Shown here piece after piece: positions 45,695 through 56,028 of a stretch of 64,000 bases of DNA. Source of the DNA: Lasiosphaeria ovina (Eukaryota > Ascomycota > Sordariomycetes > Sordariales > Lasiosphaeriaceae); NCBI GenBank assembly GCA_033439765.1, contig JAULSN010000008.1, forward strand, positions 2,046,001 to 2,110,000, written 5' to 3'. The notes under the pieces are model-generated. The model did not search any database, was not told the DNA's origin, and worked only from the letters and a program-made list of their open reading frames with translations. The position numbers were made by a program, and so were the translations under genes. Numbering within the stretch: position 1 is the first letter of the stretch; each line of letters begins with the position of its first letter.

Positions 45695-48429
45695 ATGCGG
45701 CTAGGGTGGTACGTCGGGGTAAGCCAGTCGCAAACGCTCCCCATCCGTTCTGTCAACCCGGCCGCGTAGGGTGAAGCTCCTACGAGCTTTTGACCGTAGC
45801 TAACATGGCTTCATTAGGCCTCGGCGGCGCTCGCTGGCGCCGTCATCGTGTCCGCCTTCCACCAGCGCGCCAATTTCTACTCGTCCATGGTCCATTTGGC
45901 CCAGAGCAGTATCTCTTTGATGGTTAGTCTTTACCGTCCGTATCGCCGCGACCCTCACTATCCGCCATCCTATATCCTCCGTGCCATCCGCTAACGTTCT
46001 GTATCTTTGCAGTCGATTGTGAACTTGGTATTCGTTGTCTATGGCGCCTTCATGTATGGACTCCAGCGCCTTTTCTTCGGCCCCCTCCGACCCGTCGAGA
46101 TCGAGCAACTCTACGAGAAGGCCTGGTTCGCAGTTACCGAGACCTGCCTGGCAATGACCATCTTCCGCGAAGAGGTCGGAGCCTTCTTCCTTGTCATGTT
46201 TACGGCTCTCGTTACGGGCAAAGTTTGGGGATGGATCGGCGAGGGCCGGGTCGAGGTGCTCGAGCAACAACCCCCCGCGAACCCTCGCCTCTTCCACACC
46301 CGTCTCAGCGTCTCACTGCTCCTCAGCATTGCCTACGACCTCTGGTTACTCGGTTATGCCGTCAACACAGTGGTGCAACAGGCGCGACCAACCATGATGG
46401 TCATGTTCTTGTTTGAGTTCGCTGTCCTGACAGTGTGCTCGTTCCAGACAGGCCTCCGCTACATCGTTTCGCTTGTGGAGCAGCGTGTTGTCAAGATTCA
46501 GACCCGCCAACGCCTGGAAGACCGCCGACGCCAGGTCAGGGACGAGAGAGCTGCCATTCTGAGGCGAAGAGAGACTGGAACCGCCCTTGACACCGATCCT
46601 GAGGAGCTCCCAAGTGAGGACGACGTGGATGAGATGGATATCGAAGTACCTGGCTGGGAAGCCAAGGGCCAGTGGGTTTTGACATTGGATTTGATCGCAG
46701 GTGAGTCTCGTCGTGTTCCCGAGACGAAGCCACTCTTACCGATTTACTAACATTATTTCAAGACTTTGTCAAGCTTGGAATCTACACGGCATTCTTCTGC
46801 GTCCTGTTTACATTTTACGGATTGCCGATTCACATTATCCGCGATTGGTTTGTAACGACGAGGTCGTTCTTGAAAAGGCTCAGCGCTCTCATTCGCTACC
46901 GTCAAGCATTGAAGGATATGGATCAGTACCCGGATGCCACGGCCGAGGAGCTGGGTCGCGAAGATACCTGCATCATTTGCAGAGAAGAAATGCGACCTTG
47001 GAATCCTGCGGATGCCAGTCAAGTCGAACGAACCCGCGCAAAGAAGCTCCCCTGTGGTCATATCCTGCATTTTGGGTGTCTCAAGAGCTGGCTAGAACGT
47101 CAGCAAGTATGCCCAACCTGCCGACGCCCCGTCGCCAGAGATACAGACCAGCCCGCTAGAAATGGCGACGCCATGGTCTTCAGGCTGGGGCTTAACTTTC
47201 CTGCCGGCCAGAACCGGCAGCCTCAGCCACCCGCAAATGGCCAGCCTGCTGGTGGGCAAGCTGCTCAGGGGGGAGCACCGAATAACCAGGAGAATAACCA
47301 GAACCCGGCTGTTAGGATGTTTAACCTGGGGCCTATTAGACTCGGGTTTGCCCAGGGTGGTGTCAATGATATTCAAGATATGGCTCAACGGCTGGGGATG
47401 CCAGCTAATGCCCCCAACCCCCCTACAACAACACCCGTGGGCACTACACAACAGCCTAACAGCAACCAACCTCCGAGCCTCGAGCAGATCAGAGCTCAAT
47501 TGTTGGACGTTGCGCAGCGCGTTCAGATGGATAGGCAAACCCTGAACAACACTGCACACGAGGTTCAAACTCTCCAGTTTGTGCTGAACGAGCTTGGCCG
47601 TCTACAGCAGATGCAACAGCAATCGCAAGCCCATCAGCAGTTAATGCAACAGGCAGCGGCTCTAGGTGTTGGTCCGGGACTGGGGGCTCTGCCCCATCCC
47701 CAGCAGCAGCAACAGCAACAGATGCCACAACATCCTTTTATGTTCCCTATGCAGCAATTCCCTCATCCATTTGCGCCGAGGCCCACACAACCGGTCACTA
47801 GGCATGGCGGCGCTCACTACGGCAACGCCATCCCATCTGGTAGCCCAGACCTGCCTGATGGACTCGTGATCCCTCCTGGGTGGTCAGTTCTCCCTCTTCA
47901 GCGGTTAGATGGAGGCGCTCCGCCAATAGATTCGCCGCCGCCGAATCCGCAAGCGTCATCTTACCCTATTCGCGACATTTTGCAGTCTAGTACTCCACAG
48001 TTGCAGAATAGCCCCCAACCAACACCAGCCACCAACCCCACGGCTGAAGTTCCGGGCACAGCCCAGACAGACAGACCTGTGGCTTCCAGTGATCCTCCAG
48101 AATCATCCCGGGGGCTTGAACCACAGGGACCTCCCATTTCCGATTCAGGAGTGCCACCAGTCACGTCTCCTACTCCTCTTGCGCCCAACTGGCGGGGGCA
48201 GGCTCAACTTTTTGGTGGCCAGGCTCAAGAAGGCATATTCGGATTCCAGCGAGCAAACACCCCGGGGACTCAGGACGATAGAGGGGAGAGAAGTGACGGG
48301 CCTGTGGGGGTAACTGGCACGGGATCAGAGAGCCGCCAAGGGTCCATCCCAGAGAGCGGCGATAGCAGTGCAAGTAACAAGGGCAAGGCGAAAGCAGCCA
48401 CAGTGCAAGACGACGATGATGAAGATTGA
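45695..48429 (+). CDS. hrd1: E3 ubiquitin ligase Hrd1 (synoviolin), ER-associated degradation
   Basis: Four exons, 45695-45718, 45818-45922, 46013-46700 and 46763-48429, give 2484 nt, 827 aa. Hrd1 is the multispanning ER membrane ligase that ubiquitinates and retrotranslocates misfolded proteins. Exon 1 supplies only eight residues (MRLGWYVG), joined to [20 protein letters not shown], the family's first helix. Several hydrophobic helices follow to residue ~300, interrupted by a charged loop ([21 protein letters not shown]). The RING-H2 finger is complete: Cys342, Cys345, Cys370, His372, His375, Cys378, Cys389 and Cys392. The tail from 393 is long, Gln/Pro-rich and disordered, with a Gln-rich coiled segment ([20 protein letters not shown]) that matches the place where Hrd1 tails bind Der1/Usa1 partners. 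The stop is TGA 48427-48429. Intron 2 uses GTTAGT. Confidence 0.96.
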
Positions 48430-49526
48430 TGCGATGCAGTAGAAGCGGTCACGGGTTTTGGCATCTTTATGGCGTTTGAGGGTTAGTTTGTACTTAACCA
48501 CATGTAAAGAATTCAATTCAAAGCGAAGTCGCATGGCAACGATCTAAGTACCTGGTACTAGGCAGGGCGATTGTTTTCGGTCTCCTCGAGTTCAACTACC
48601 GGGAACCTGATAAGCCCCGTACCAGCGTGCTACTACTATATCATATGTTATATCATGCTTGCGGAATAAGTAGTATTAGGGCTTGTCTAATGTTTGATAC
48701 AAACGGTCTGGAACATACCGATGCCACATTTGCTAGCCAACACACATCACATCACAGGCTGCAAGCACGTTTTTTTCTCGAAGTCCGAGTGTTTGGGCTG
48801 GACTACAAGTACTTTACCTTCAATTCTTGGTTTACCAGACAGGTGAGGCAGTCCTTAAAGGGAAGCCGCCACGGGTCTGCCTACCAGTCGATGGAGAAGG
48901 CAGTCACCACTGATGTCGTCTCTAGGCGCATGCTGTGGCTAATTAACACTCGAACTTCCGTCCTTGGTATCCATCCACCCGTCTGCCTATCTACCTTGGC
49001 CGTACAGTTCCCAGCACTCTTGCCCAGGCTCACTTCGACATTTCTTTCCACAGTTGGGTACCTCGTTCGTCCCTGTTCCCAAAACAGCCTGGCTAACCAG
49101 GGGGGAAACAGTTGTTGGGTAACACCCGCGCCCGCGACGTGGCCCCATCATATGCCGGTCCGTCTTCCCGTCCCCCTAAGGAGGGAGGAAAAGGAGTTCA
49201 AAGATATTTAGCTAACAAACTTCAAAGAGAGTACGCTTTCGATTAGACATATACATCTACACATATGCACACACGACCGAGTTCTTCCCTACAAGTCTGT
49301 CAAGAGTTACAACCCTACCGAGTACCGGCGAGGGAGAACGAAGAACCCGGCATACACGTTACATCCAACGGAAGAACAAGATAGGGGGTGCAAGAGGTGC
49401 AACAAAACAAGGAGCGGATGTTCACAAGAGAGGGATGATACGAAACTCGACAATAGAAGGACTCGCTTTAGGCCATCACCGCCGCCGTCATCCTTTGGTC
49501 CAGGCGAGGGATCTGTTGTTGGAGAA
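48430..49526. other. intergenic region
   Basis: 1.1 kb between hrd1 and the next same-strand gene: hrd1 3' UTR, then mixed-composition DNA. A frame open from 48627 to 49211 has no recognisable domain. The A/C-rich 49200-49500 stretch probably serves as the promoter or leader of the following gene. Confidence 0.5.
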
Positions 49527-51341
49527 ATGGCAAGAGAAGACGGGGAGAACCGCGCTTGCGCCCGGCTTTTGGATGTGCCGGGCCACTGGCCAGAAAGATT
49601 CACGGGTCCTGATCAACAACATATGCAACAATTTAGGGCTACGCTGGATATCAACAACTACGATGGTCCCTTTCCCCGAACGCTGCCGGGCCCAAAAGAT
49701 TCATGGAGATGGGAGAGCAACAGCAGTAGCGCCTCGTCATCTAGCAGCGAGGACGAAGCTGAACGCGCACGGCAGGCCCGGCTGGTAGCAAAAATTATCA
49801 TGGCGAGCTGCAGAGTGTTGAGCCACCGCCGCCAATACTACTACCAAGATAGGCCGGGGAGCAGCAGATACCGCGAGCCTACACGAGACGCAATTTACCG
49901 CAACAACAAGAAAAGAAGACGCGGCAACGACATCACGTCTAACCCTCTCTCACAATTCCTCCCGTTAAATGTTTCTAAGACTGGCCCAGATCAGAGCGAG
50001 ACAGTACCGTTATCGTCGGCAGCAAAGGCAACGGCAGGAATGGCGAGAGCAGCTAATCTGGTTGCGCCTAGAAGCTCTTACGCCCATGATCAGGAGGACC
50101 AACAAGACGAAGGAGATAGTGGCAGCATCAGGGGAAGACGCCAGCTGTCGTCGCGCTTTGCACTGGCCCTGATTCCTCTTTTCGGACGGCGCCGAGGGAC
50201 GCTTGTTTCTGAAGACGAAAAAGATCACCACGACCATCAAAGCCAAGAAAGAGAGGAGAAGAGCACCAAGAAAAAAGGAATAAAGCACAGGCTCTTTGCA
50301 TTGAAGTTCAAGATGTGCAAAGGTAGCCATTCGGAGACGGGCGGCAGTAGCGGAGAAAACGAACAAAACACAGAAGGTGCCGGCGTGGCGCTTGAGACGA
50401 TAGGCCTGGGTCCAGAGGTTTCCAAGAAACCCGGCAACGAATGCGAAGGCATTTCTTTCGATGGCGGCGCGGTAGAAATAGAGGCTATGGTCGAGGCATT
50501 GATACATGGAAACTTGGCAAGCGAGTGTGAGGTTCCTTCAGACGAGGATGGGAAGAAAGGGCAACGTTTGGATAGGCCAGAGAATGGAGTCGACGGACGA
50601 TGCTGGGAGAAAATGCAAAGGCAAGAAGATCACGACGGGGACAGGAGAGAGGGGGAGGGGGAGAGCATGGTCATAGATGCGCCTTCATGGTTCGCAGACA
50701 TCGATGGCACCGGCAGCAAAGACAAGGGCAAAGAAGTAATCGGCCCACTCGTTGTCGTTCGTGCACCAGCTGAAGAGGATCTCCGGCTTGTCGGCCTTGA
50801 AGAACGCTGGACACAGGCCCCATCATCATGTTCCGCGACAGCAAGACATCCATCCGGCGGGGTGCCGGGAGAACATGCCCCCAAAGAACAGAATGAAACT
50901 GCCGACGGGAGCCAAGTCAACCCTCGTGTGCAGACATGCAAAGCTTCGGTCTGGGCTAGTGGCGGGGGCGCATTATGTCCACAACAGATAACAGTGGGAA
51001 TTGAATGCCTCGACGATGCTCTACCCCTCGCCCCGGGACTCGCACTAAAAGAGACATCGAAACAGCGACCTCGTCTCGGGGCTTTCCTTTCTCGCAGCAG
51101 CAATAACAACAATGGCAGCAAGAAGAAAAGCGACGAGAATCCAGCGGGCCAGCCGGGGCAGAAAAGGATGAGCAGCGGGCTGCGCTGGGTGTTTGGTAGT
51201 TTCCGGGGAACAGCAGGCGGCGAGAATAAACGAAGGACATCCGAGACGCACGAGGAGGATAAGCAGGACCATGCCGAAGGGACTAGAGTTTCAAGGGATA
51301 AGAGCCCTCCCTCCTTCCAAAGAAACGAAACGGCAGCATAG
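49527..51341 (+). CDS. unrecognised charged low-complexity protein (604 aa)
   Basis: Uninterrupted frame of 604 codons from ATG 49527 (GAGAAATGG) to TAG 51339-51341. I do not recognise a family. Residues ~15-55 are the least repetitive part (PGHWPERFTGPDQQHMQQF, NNYDGPFPRTLPGPKDSW), followed by a Ser block and an amphipathic RARQARLVAKIIM segment. Residues ~80-130 are Arg/Tyr-rich. The rest is mainly Glu/Lys/Ser/Gly with basic patches (KSTKKKGIKHRLFALKFKM) suggesting nuclear or nucleic-acid contact. No signal peptide or membrane helix is seen. Codon use is moderately GC-ending. The length of the open frame and the absence of an equally long opposite frame argue that it is real, but it could be lineage-specific. 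Confidence 0.6.
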   Translation: MAREDGENRACARLLDVPGHWPERFTGPDQQHMQQFRATLDINNYDGPFPRTLPGPKDSWRWESNSSSASSSSSEDEAERARQARLVAKIIMASCRVLSHRRQYYYQDRPGSSRYREPTRDAIYRNNKKRRRGNDITSNPLSQFLPLNVSKTGPDQSETVPLSSAAKATAGMARAANLVAPRSSYAHDQEDQQDEGDSGSIRGRRQLSSRFALALIPLFGRRRGTLVSEDEKDHHDHQSQEREEKSTKKKGIKHRLFALKFKMCKGSHSETGGSSGENEQNTEGAGVALETIGLGPEVSKKPGNECEGISFDGGAVEIEAMVEALIHGNLASECEVPSDEDGKKGQRLDRPENGVDGRCWEKMQRQEDHDGDRREGEGESMVIDAPSWFADIDGTGSKDKGKEVIGPLVVVRAPAEEDLRLVGLEERWTQAPSSCSATARHPSGGVPGEHAPKEQNETADGSQVNPRVQTCKASVWASGGGALCPQQITVGIECLDDALPLAPGLALKETSKQRPRLGAFLSRSSNNNNGSKKKSDENPAGQPGQKRMSSGLRWVFGSFRGTAGGENKRRTSETHEEDKQDHAEGTRVSRDKSPPSFQRNETAA

Positions 51342-53856
51342 CTACATAAACAGAGTAGACCAGGAGAGTATCAATGCATTTTTAAATGCTTTTAGTCCAG
51401 TGAGACAGGCTCGGGTTTGGGGAACAAGCCGAGGAAGAGGGTGGAACAGGTACAAAGAGAAACAGTGTGGGGAAGGAAAAATAGCAGAAGCGTGTAGGTG
51501 TAATTCTAGGAAGCAAAGACGTTACTGGTATGCAACCGCCTAGGAACGAAACCGGCAGGGGGCAAAATGGAACATTGAAACAGGAACTTCTAAGTAGTAG
51601 GCAAACGATGTAATAGAGCTTAGTGTATCGTTTCCATTTTCTTGTGCTCTTCTCTAAGAGCATATTCAAGGTAATTATCAGACCCCATCCTTTGTCCGAG
51701 CACTCCAATCAGTATCGTCGGCAGAAGTAGGAGGGAGATATTAAAAGGCGCTGCACGGCTTCATTCTCAGGAACTTCTCGTCTCGAGCCGGCTAAGTTTT
51801 TGTCCCGACAATCTGGGTTGCAGAGGGTCCAGGCAACAAGGGTTGTTACCAGGAACAGAACTACCACTAGTAGTGATGTTCATTGCATAGCCCACACCCT
51901 TCGCCCGTCGGAATAGCGGTGAGGCGGAAGACAATCCCACCAAGACAGTGTTGGGGTTTGGCTTCAATGGCTTGCGGTGTTGACGTGGTTGTCGGTACTG
52001 GCAGGGCTAGGGATGATGGATCACTCATGAATTACCGCGTGAGCCGCTCCCGCCGCTAAATATTATTACTTAAGCAATATGATATGGCTCGTGCAGACCT
52101 CGTATTTTCGCGCTTAACGCGTGTTGCGGAGAGAAATTGCCTCTGCAAAGTGCAAACGACTTTTCGTCGAGCATCAAAATGCAAGCAAGTACACAAACCT
52201 GGCCTAGGCTTTTTTGTCCGGCTCACAACCACCATGGCCGATTGTGTGATGCTCCACCATCTCTGCGGCATTGTGGCCTCTTCCGAGACAGTCACGGCAA
52301 TGCCACTGCGAGAATAACAGTGGTTAGGTTTCGTTCTGGGCAAGATTGTCTGCAGATTTGATGCGACGCGAGAACCGGGAAAGCCGTGTATGTACCAAAA
52401 TCCTCGGGTGCAGCAAGAGGGATCCCGTCCTCCTAGTGTTTTCGCCGGAGGACGAGTTGCGGTGAGGCTGCGGCTCCGCCAGAGCCAGAGTGAGACTCGG
52501 GGTACAGAGCCTGGGAGACGAGGACCCGTATGTATACATACATACACACCCGCAGACATAGGGAGGGTAAAGAGAGGTGTCTTGTTCTTTCTCCTTTGAG
52601 CGATGAGCATCACGTCTTCTCGAAATGGTACTAGTAGCGAGTGTCCGTCCCATCTCTTCTAGTGGTTCCACAAGAAGCAAAAAGTACGTGCACCTACTAT
52701 TTGCCGTGTTCTGCAGCCCACCAAGTCGTGTGGCGACCCCAAGTTGCGCAAGGCAGGCCGCCCAATGGCGGGACCGCCGACGTGTTGCATGTTGCAGCAG
52801 CTTTTGACGCCAAAAGGCGCCACGCATGCAACTGGGGGTGGTGTCGGGTGTGGGGATGCCGGTGTGTGTGTGTGTGTGTGTGTAAAGTCTTCGCGCAAAA
52901 TCCGGCAACCATCAGCACCTGGAACTAATGGCTCGGGCCGTCGAGCCGTCGAGAAGGTTTTGATCTGATGTTGGGATGCAGCCTTTTTCTTGAAATTCCA
53001 AATCGCGGGCTCGCATGTTTCTGCAGTGCTCGCAGCTCCACGGGTATCCCAATACCATGCTCTGACTGTCTGGAAAAGTAGTACAACAATACCTTCACTT
53101 AGTATCCGTAGTTCGCAAGTGGTTGTTCTGGTGTATCCGTCGCAAGTGTCCCACAGAACTCTTAAACCGGCGTAGATAATTGGGAACCCTCACAGTCCAT
53201 CTCCTGCCAAACGCCAAACCGGTCTAGGTACATGGGATGCTGAAACGGACATATAAAAATGTGTCATCAATTGAACCCCCTTTTCCTCTTACACTTCCCC
53301 TTTAACCCACTCACCCCGAGATGTGTTGGGTATCGCGATATGCAGTTGGCACGAGGCTATTAAATTAACACACTTGTTGCGTTCTCTGCGGTGATGTCTA
53401 ACACAAAAACCTAGCACTACAATGTTGTAGCCGGAGCAATGTTCTCGGCACGAAAGAGACTGTTGTCTCTGGCAATAAACCAAAATCCGAGCCCAAGCCC
53501 AAGCCCAAGCCAGACGAGAGAGAGCCCAGGGTACGCTATACAAAACCACGCCATTCCATGGATGATAGGGGTGATTTAAATTTTTCCAACACACAGCAAA
53601 ATCCAACATTAAAGACCGAGAAAAACCTCAGCAAGCAAGTTCCCGTTGATGCAATTTTCCCAGCGCCGATTCATCCTGAGCCCATTTTACCAAGACCAAG
53701 ACCAAACCCAAGCCCTCTGCGCCTGCTGAATTGTAGAAACAGCCCCAAGGCGTGAGATACCAAGTGCAGGATAAAAATATTAAACCAGGAACAGGGCAAT
53801 GTATAAAATAGAACGACCAAAATGAAATGTGAAAGCTTGAAAAGTAATAGTGGCGA
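51342..53856. other. intergenic region between convergent genes, with microsatellites
   Basis: 2.5 kb between the 3' ends of two unrecognised genes. It holds a (GT)11 run at 52862-52883, (GCCCAA)3 at 53491-53508 and a similar AAGACC/CCAAGC stretch at 53691-53715. Frames on both strands around 52056-52908 are open for 180-195 codons but are mutual shadows dominated by simple repeats (His/Thr runs from the GT tract). No gene is called. Confidence 0.5.
52862..52883. repeat. (GT)11 microsatellite
   Basis: Eleven consecutive GT units in intergenic DNA, read directly. Confidence 0.95.
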
Positions 53857-56028
53857 TTAGGAAAAACTCAAAACTGATCGGACATCATGGTCTTGACGAT
53901 GATGGAGGTGGTGGTCACCGCCAGCTTCGCTCTTTGGCCGAGTCGACGCTTCAATAACCGAATTCACGAGAGACTTGACATCGTCGATGATCCCCAGCTC
54001 GTCCTTTGCCGTCTGCGGGCCCTGGAAGTCAAGAGGTGAAAGCTGGGCGGCCTCGTCTCGTCGCCAGTACGAAAGGACTTCCTCTTGCCACCTGCGCAGG
54101 TTGACAATCTTGAAGCTCTCCTCGGCAATGGTAAACATGAGTTCGACTTCCATCGGAGACGTGCGTAATCTGTGGATGAGCCACTGGTTAATGTAGTCGG
54201 GTTTGCTCTCGACCTTTTTCATAAGATTGGTGATGCCTAGTTCCTTCATGCACTCTGCTCTACGCCGAGCGTTTGCCGGATTGTCCTTGGGCAGCCTCAT
54301 GGCCCTGTCCATGGCTGCCTTTGGGGAGAGGAGATCGAGAACGTGCGAAGGGTTTGAGACCAAGATCGGAAACTTTGGGTGGGCTAGATCGCCCGCCGCT
54401 CTTGAGTGCGGCTCAATCGACATATTGCCGTCGGGCAACAGAGAAGTCCGGTTGCTTCCTGAGAAAATGGCAAATTCCTCATTGTACGATGCGTTCTTAC
54501 GCATCACACCTTTTTCTGTGCATAGCTTTCTCAGCTGCTCGACGTCATCCGATGCCTGTTCTAGCTTCCTCCGCAACTGGACTTCTTCGTGCTCAAAGCC
54601 CCGAAGGAAGTCAATGTCGTCGTCGTCAATACCGACCCCGAACTTGGCCCTGAATTCTTTCGCGTCGGTGGGCACCTGTGCAAGTGATGACCTCAGCAGC
54701 TTCAGGTCGTCCTCGCTCATGAAGTTGCCCTGGTTGTTGCGTACGCGGTCGCGATGGAGCTTCATCTCGAGGTCATACAGTATTTTATCATGCCGCATCC
54801 GCAGCTCGTCATATGCCTCGCCGGCGTCTTCGCGGTCTGCAACGGTGTCAAGCAACTCTTGGTATAAGGGGTGTATATCGTCTTCACGGTTGCCAGATAT
54901 GCCCAATAGGGATATTCTTGATGCTGATGCCGGGTCGCTGTCCTTGCCATCATCATCTTCCGATGCATCATTCTCCTCTTGGTCGTCCGAATCGTTATCC
55001 GGATCCTCTGCAGCCGCCGTCGCCGCATGTTTTCCCTCGCCCTCATCCTCGTCCTGTTGCCGCCCATACTGCACAGACGTAGCGTCGGGGGGACTCACGC
55101 CAGCTTGGTAGTACAAAAGACGGAAAAACTCCATCTCCAGTGCCTGCAACTTGTCTTCTTCCCCGTCCACTTTTTTCTCCAACGCCTCGTATGCAGATTC
55201 GGCGGAATAGTAGTCATCGCGGATGCTCTGCATCTCATGGAATCGCTCGCCCATTAAGTCGGCAGGGGCCGTTGCCATCCTTTTGGCCAGGTGCGGTCTT
55301 ATTAGTTGCATAAAAGAATTGTCGGCCTCGGCCTTTTGTCGACGGAGCTTCCGCACTTCCTCCCGTTTCTCAGCCATGTTGGTTCTCAAGTGTTTAATTC
55401 TTCCGCGTTGATCCTCCAGCTTTATCAACAAAATCCGACCCCGTGCTTCGGCGGGCAGGCTTGTCGCCGCCTCGTCTGGATTTTCGGACCGAGATTCTGG
55501 AGAAGCTGCAGGGGCGGTTCGCTGGGCCTGCGAATGCCTACTGGCTGTGGGACGCCATGTGAATGGTGGGCCAGCACCACCGCCCCAAGCTCGAACGGTC
55601 AGGGCAGCGGATGACACCAGAGGGAAGCGCCCTGGTGCGGGCGGAGGCGGTAGGTAGTCATCCTCGGAGCTAATGAGCGACTCCTCCCTTGACCACGAAG
55701 CCGAATCGGACTCAGAAACGGGCACAGAGCTCGAGGTGCCATCGCGGCTGCGCGAGCCGGGTATCAAACCGGTTGTCCCGTGGGTTGGGTCTAGAGGAGG
55801 AATGGTGGAGGTCGGTGGAGCAATCGAGGTTCTGATAGGGCCCGGGCTCGCGGTTGTCGGGTGGGCCGAGTCAGTGGCGGCGGCAACGGGTGGAGACGTT
55901 GGTTTTCGGGCTTCTGGTAGTGGAGCCAAGCCCGGGCTGCTCGCTGTCTGGTCACGGTCGGACCCATTCGTGGGCGTATAGCCATGTCTGGTCGGAGCGG
56001 GGGCCGTCGGGAATGTTGCGGTCGCCAT
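53857..56028 (-). CDS. unrecognised coiled-coil protein (723 aa)
   Basis: Single-exon frame of 723 codons, ATG at 56028 and TAA at 53859-53857. I do not recognise a family name. Residues 1-190 are Pro/Ser/Thr/Ala-rich and probably disordered. Residues ~195-310 form a strong heptad-like helix (LLIKLEDQRGRIKHLRTNMA, then KREEVRKLRRQKAEAD). Residues ~325-370 are acidic. Further helices run to ~505 (VQLRRKLEQASDDVEQLRKL). The C-terminal ~190 residues look globular (PILVSNPSHVLDLLSPKAAM; LMFTIAEESFKIVNLRRWQE). No membrane helix or signal peptide is seen. A structural or scaffold role is plausible but inferred. It is divergent from the DUF6590 gene, 2.2 kb away. Confidence 0.75.
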   Translation of the reverse strand: MATATFPTAPAPTRHGYTPTNGSDRDQTASSPGLAPLPEARKPTSPPVAAATDSAHPTTASPGPIRTSIAPPTSTIPPLDPTHGTTGLIPGSRSRDGTSSSVPVSESDSASWSREESLISSEDDYLPPPPAPGRFPLVSSAALTVRAWGGGAGPPFTWRPTASRHSQAQRTAPAASPESRSENPDEAATSLPAEARGRILLIKLEDQRGRIKHLRTNMAEKREEVRKLRRQKAEADNSFMQLIRPHLAKRMATAPADLMGERFHEMQSIRDDYYSAESAYEALEKKVDGEEDKLQALEMEFFRLLYYQAGVSPPDATSVQYGRQQDEDEGEGKHAATAAAEDPDNDSDDQEENDASEDDDGKDSDPASASRISLLGISGNREDDIHPLYQELLDTVADREDAGEAYDELRMRHDKILYDLEMKLHRDRVRNNQGNFMSEDDLKLLRSSLAQVPTDAKEFRAKFGVGIDDDDIDFLRGFEHEEVQLRRKLEQASDDVEQLRKLCTEKGVMRKNASYNEEFAIFSGSNRTSLLPDGNMSIEPHSRAAGDLAHPKFPILVSNPSHVLDLLSPKAAMDRAMRLPKDNPANARRRAECMKELGITNLMKKVESKPDYINQWLIHRLRTSPMEVELMFTIAEESFKIVNLRRWQEEVLSYWRRDEAAQLSPLDFQGPQTAKDELGIIDDVKSLVNSVIEASTRPKSEAGGDHHLHHRQDHDVRSVLSFS

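Noticed and set aside
15265..48429. UCH37 and Hrd1 as a ubiquitin gene cluster
   Set aside because: They are about 29 kb apart, separated by unrelated genes and a gene-free interval, and act at different steps. Coincidence is the simplest reading.
54203..55111. 302-codon plus-strand frame inside the 723-aa gene
   Set aside because: It is Ser/Cys-rich shadow of the opposite-strand coiled-coil protein, which has a clean ATG, stop and helix pattern.
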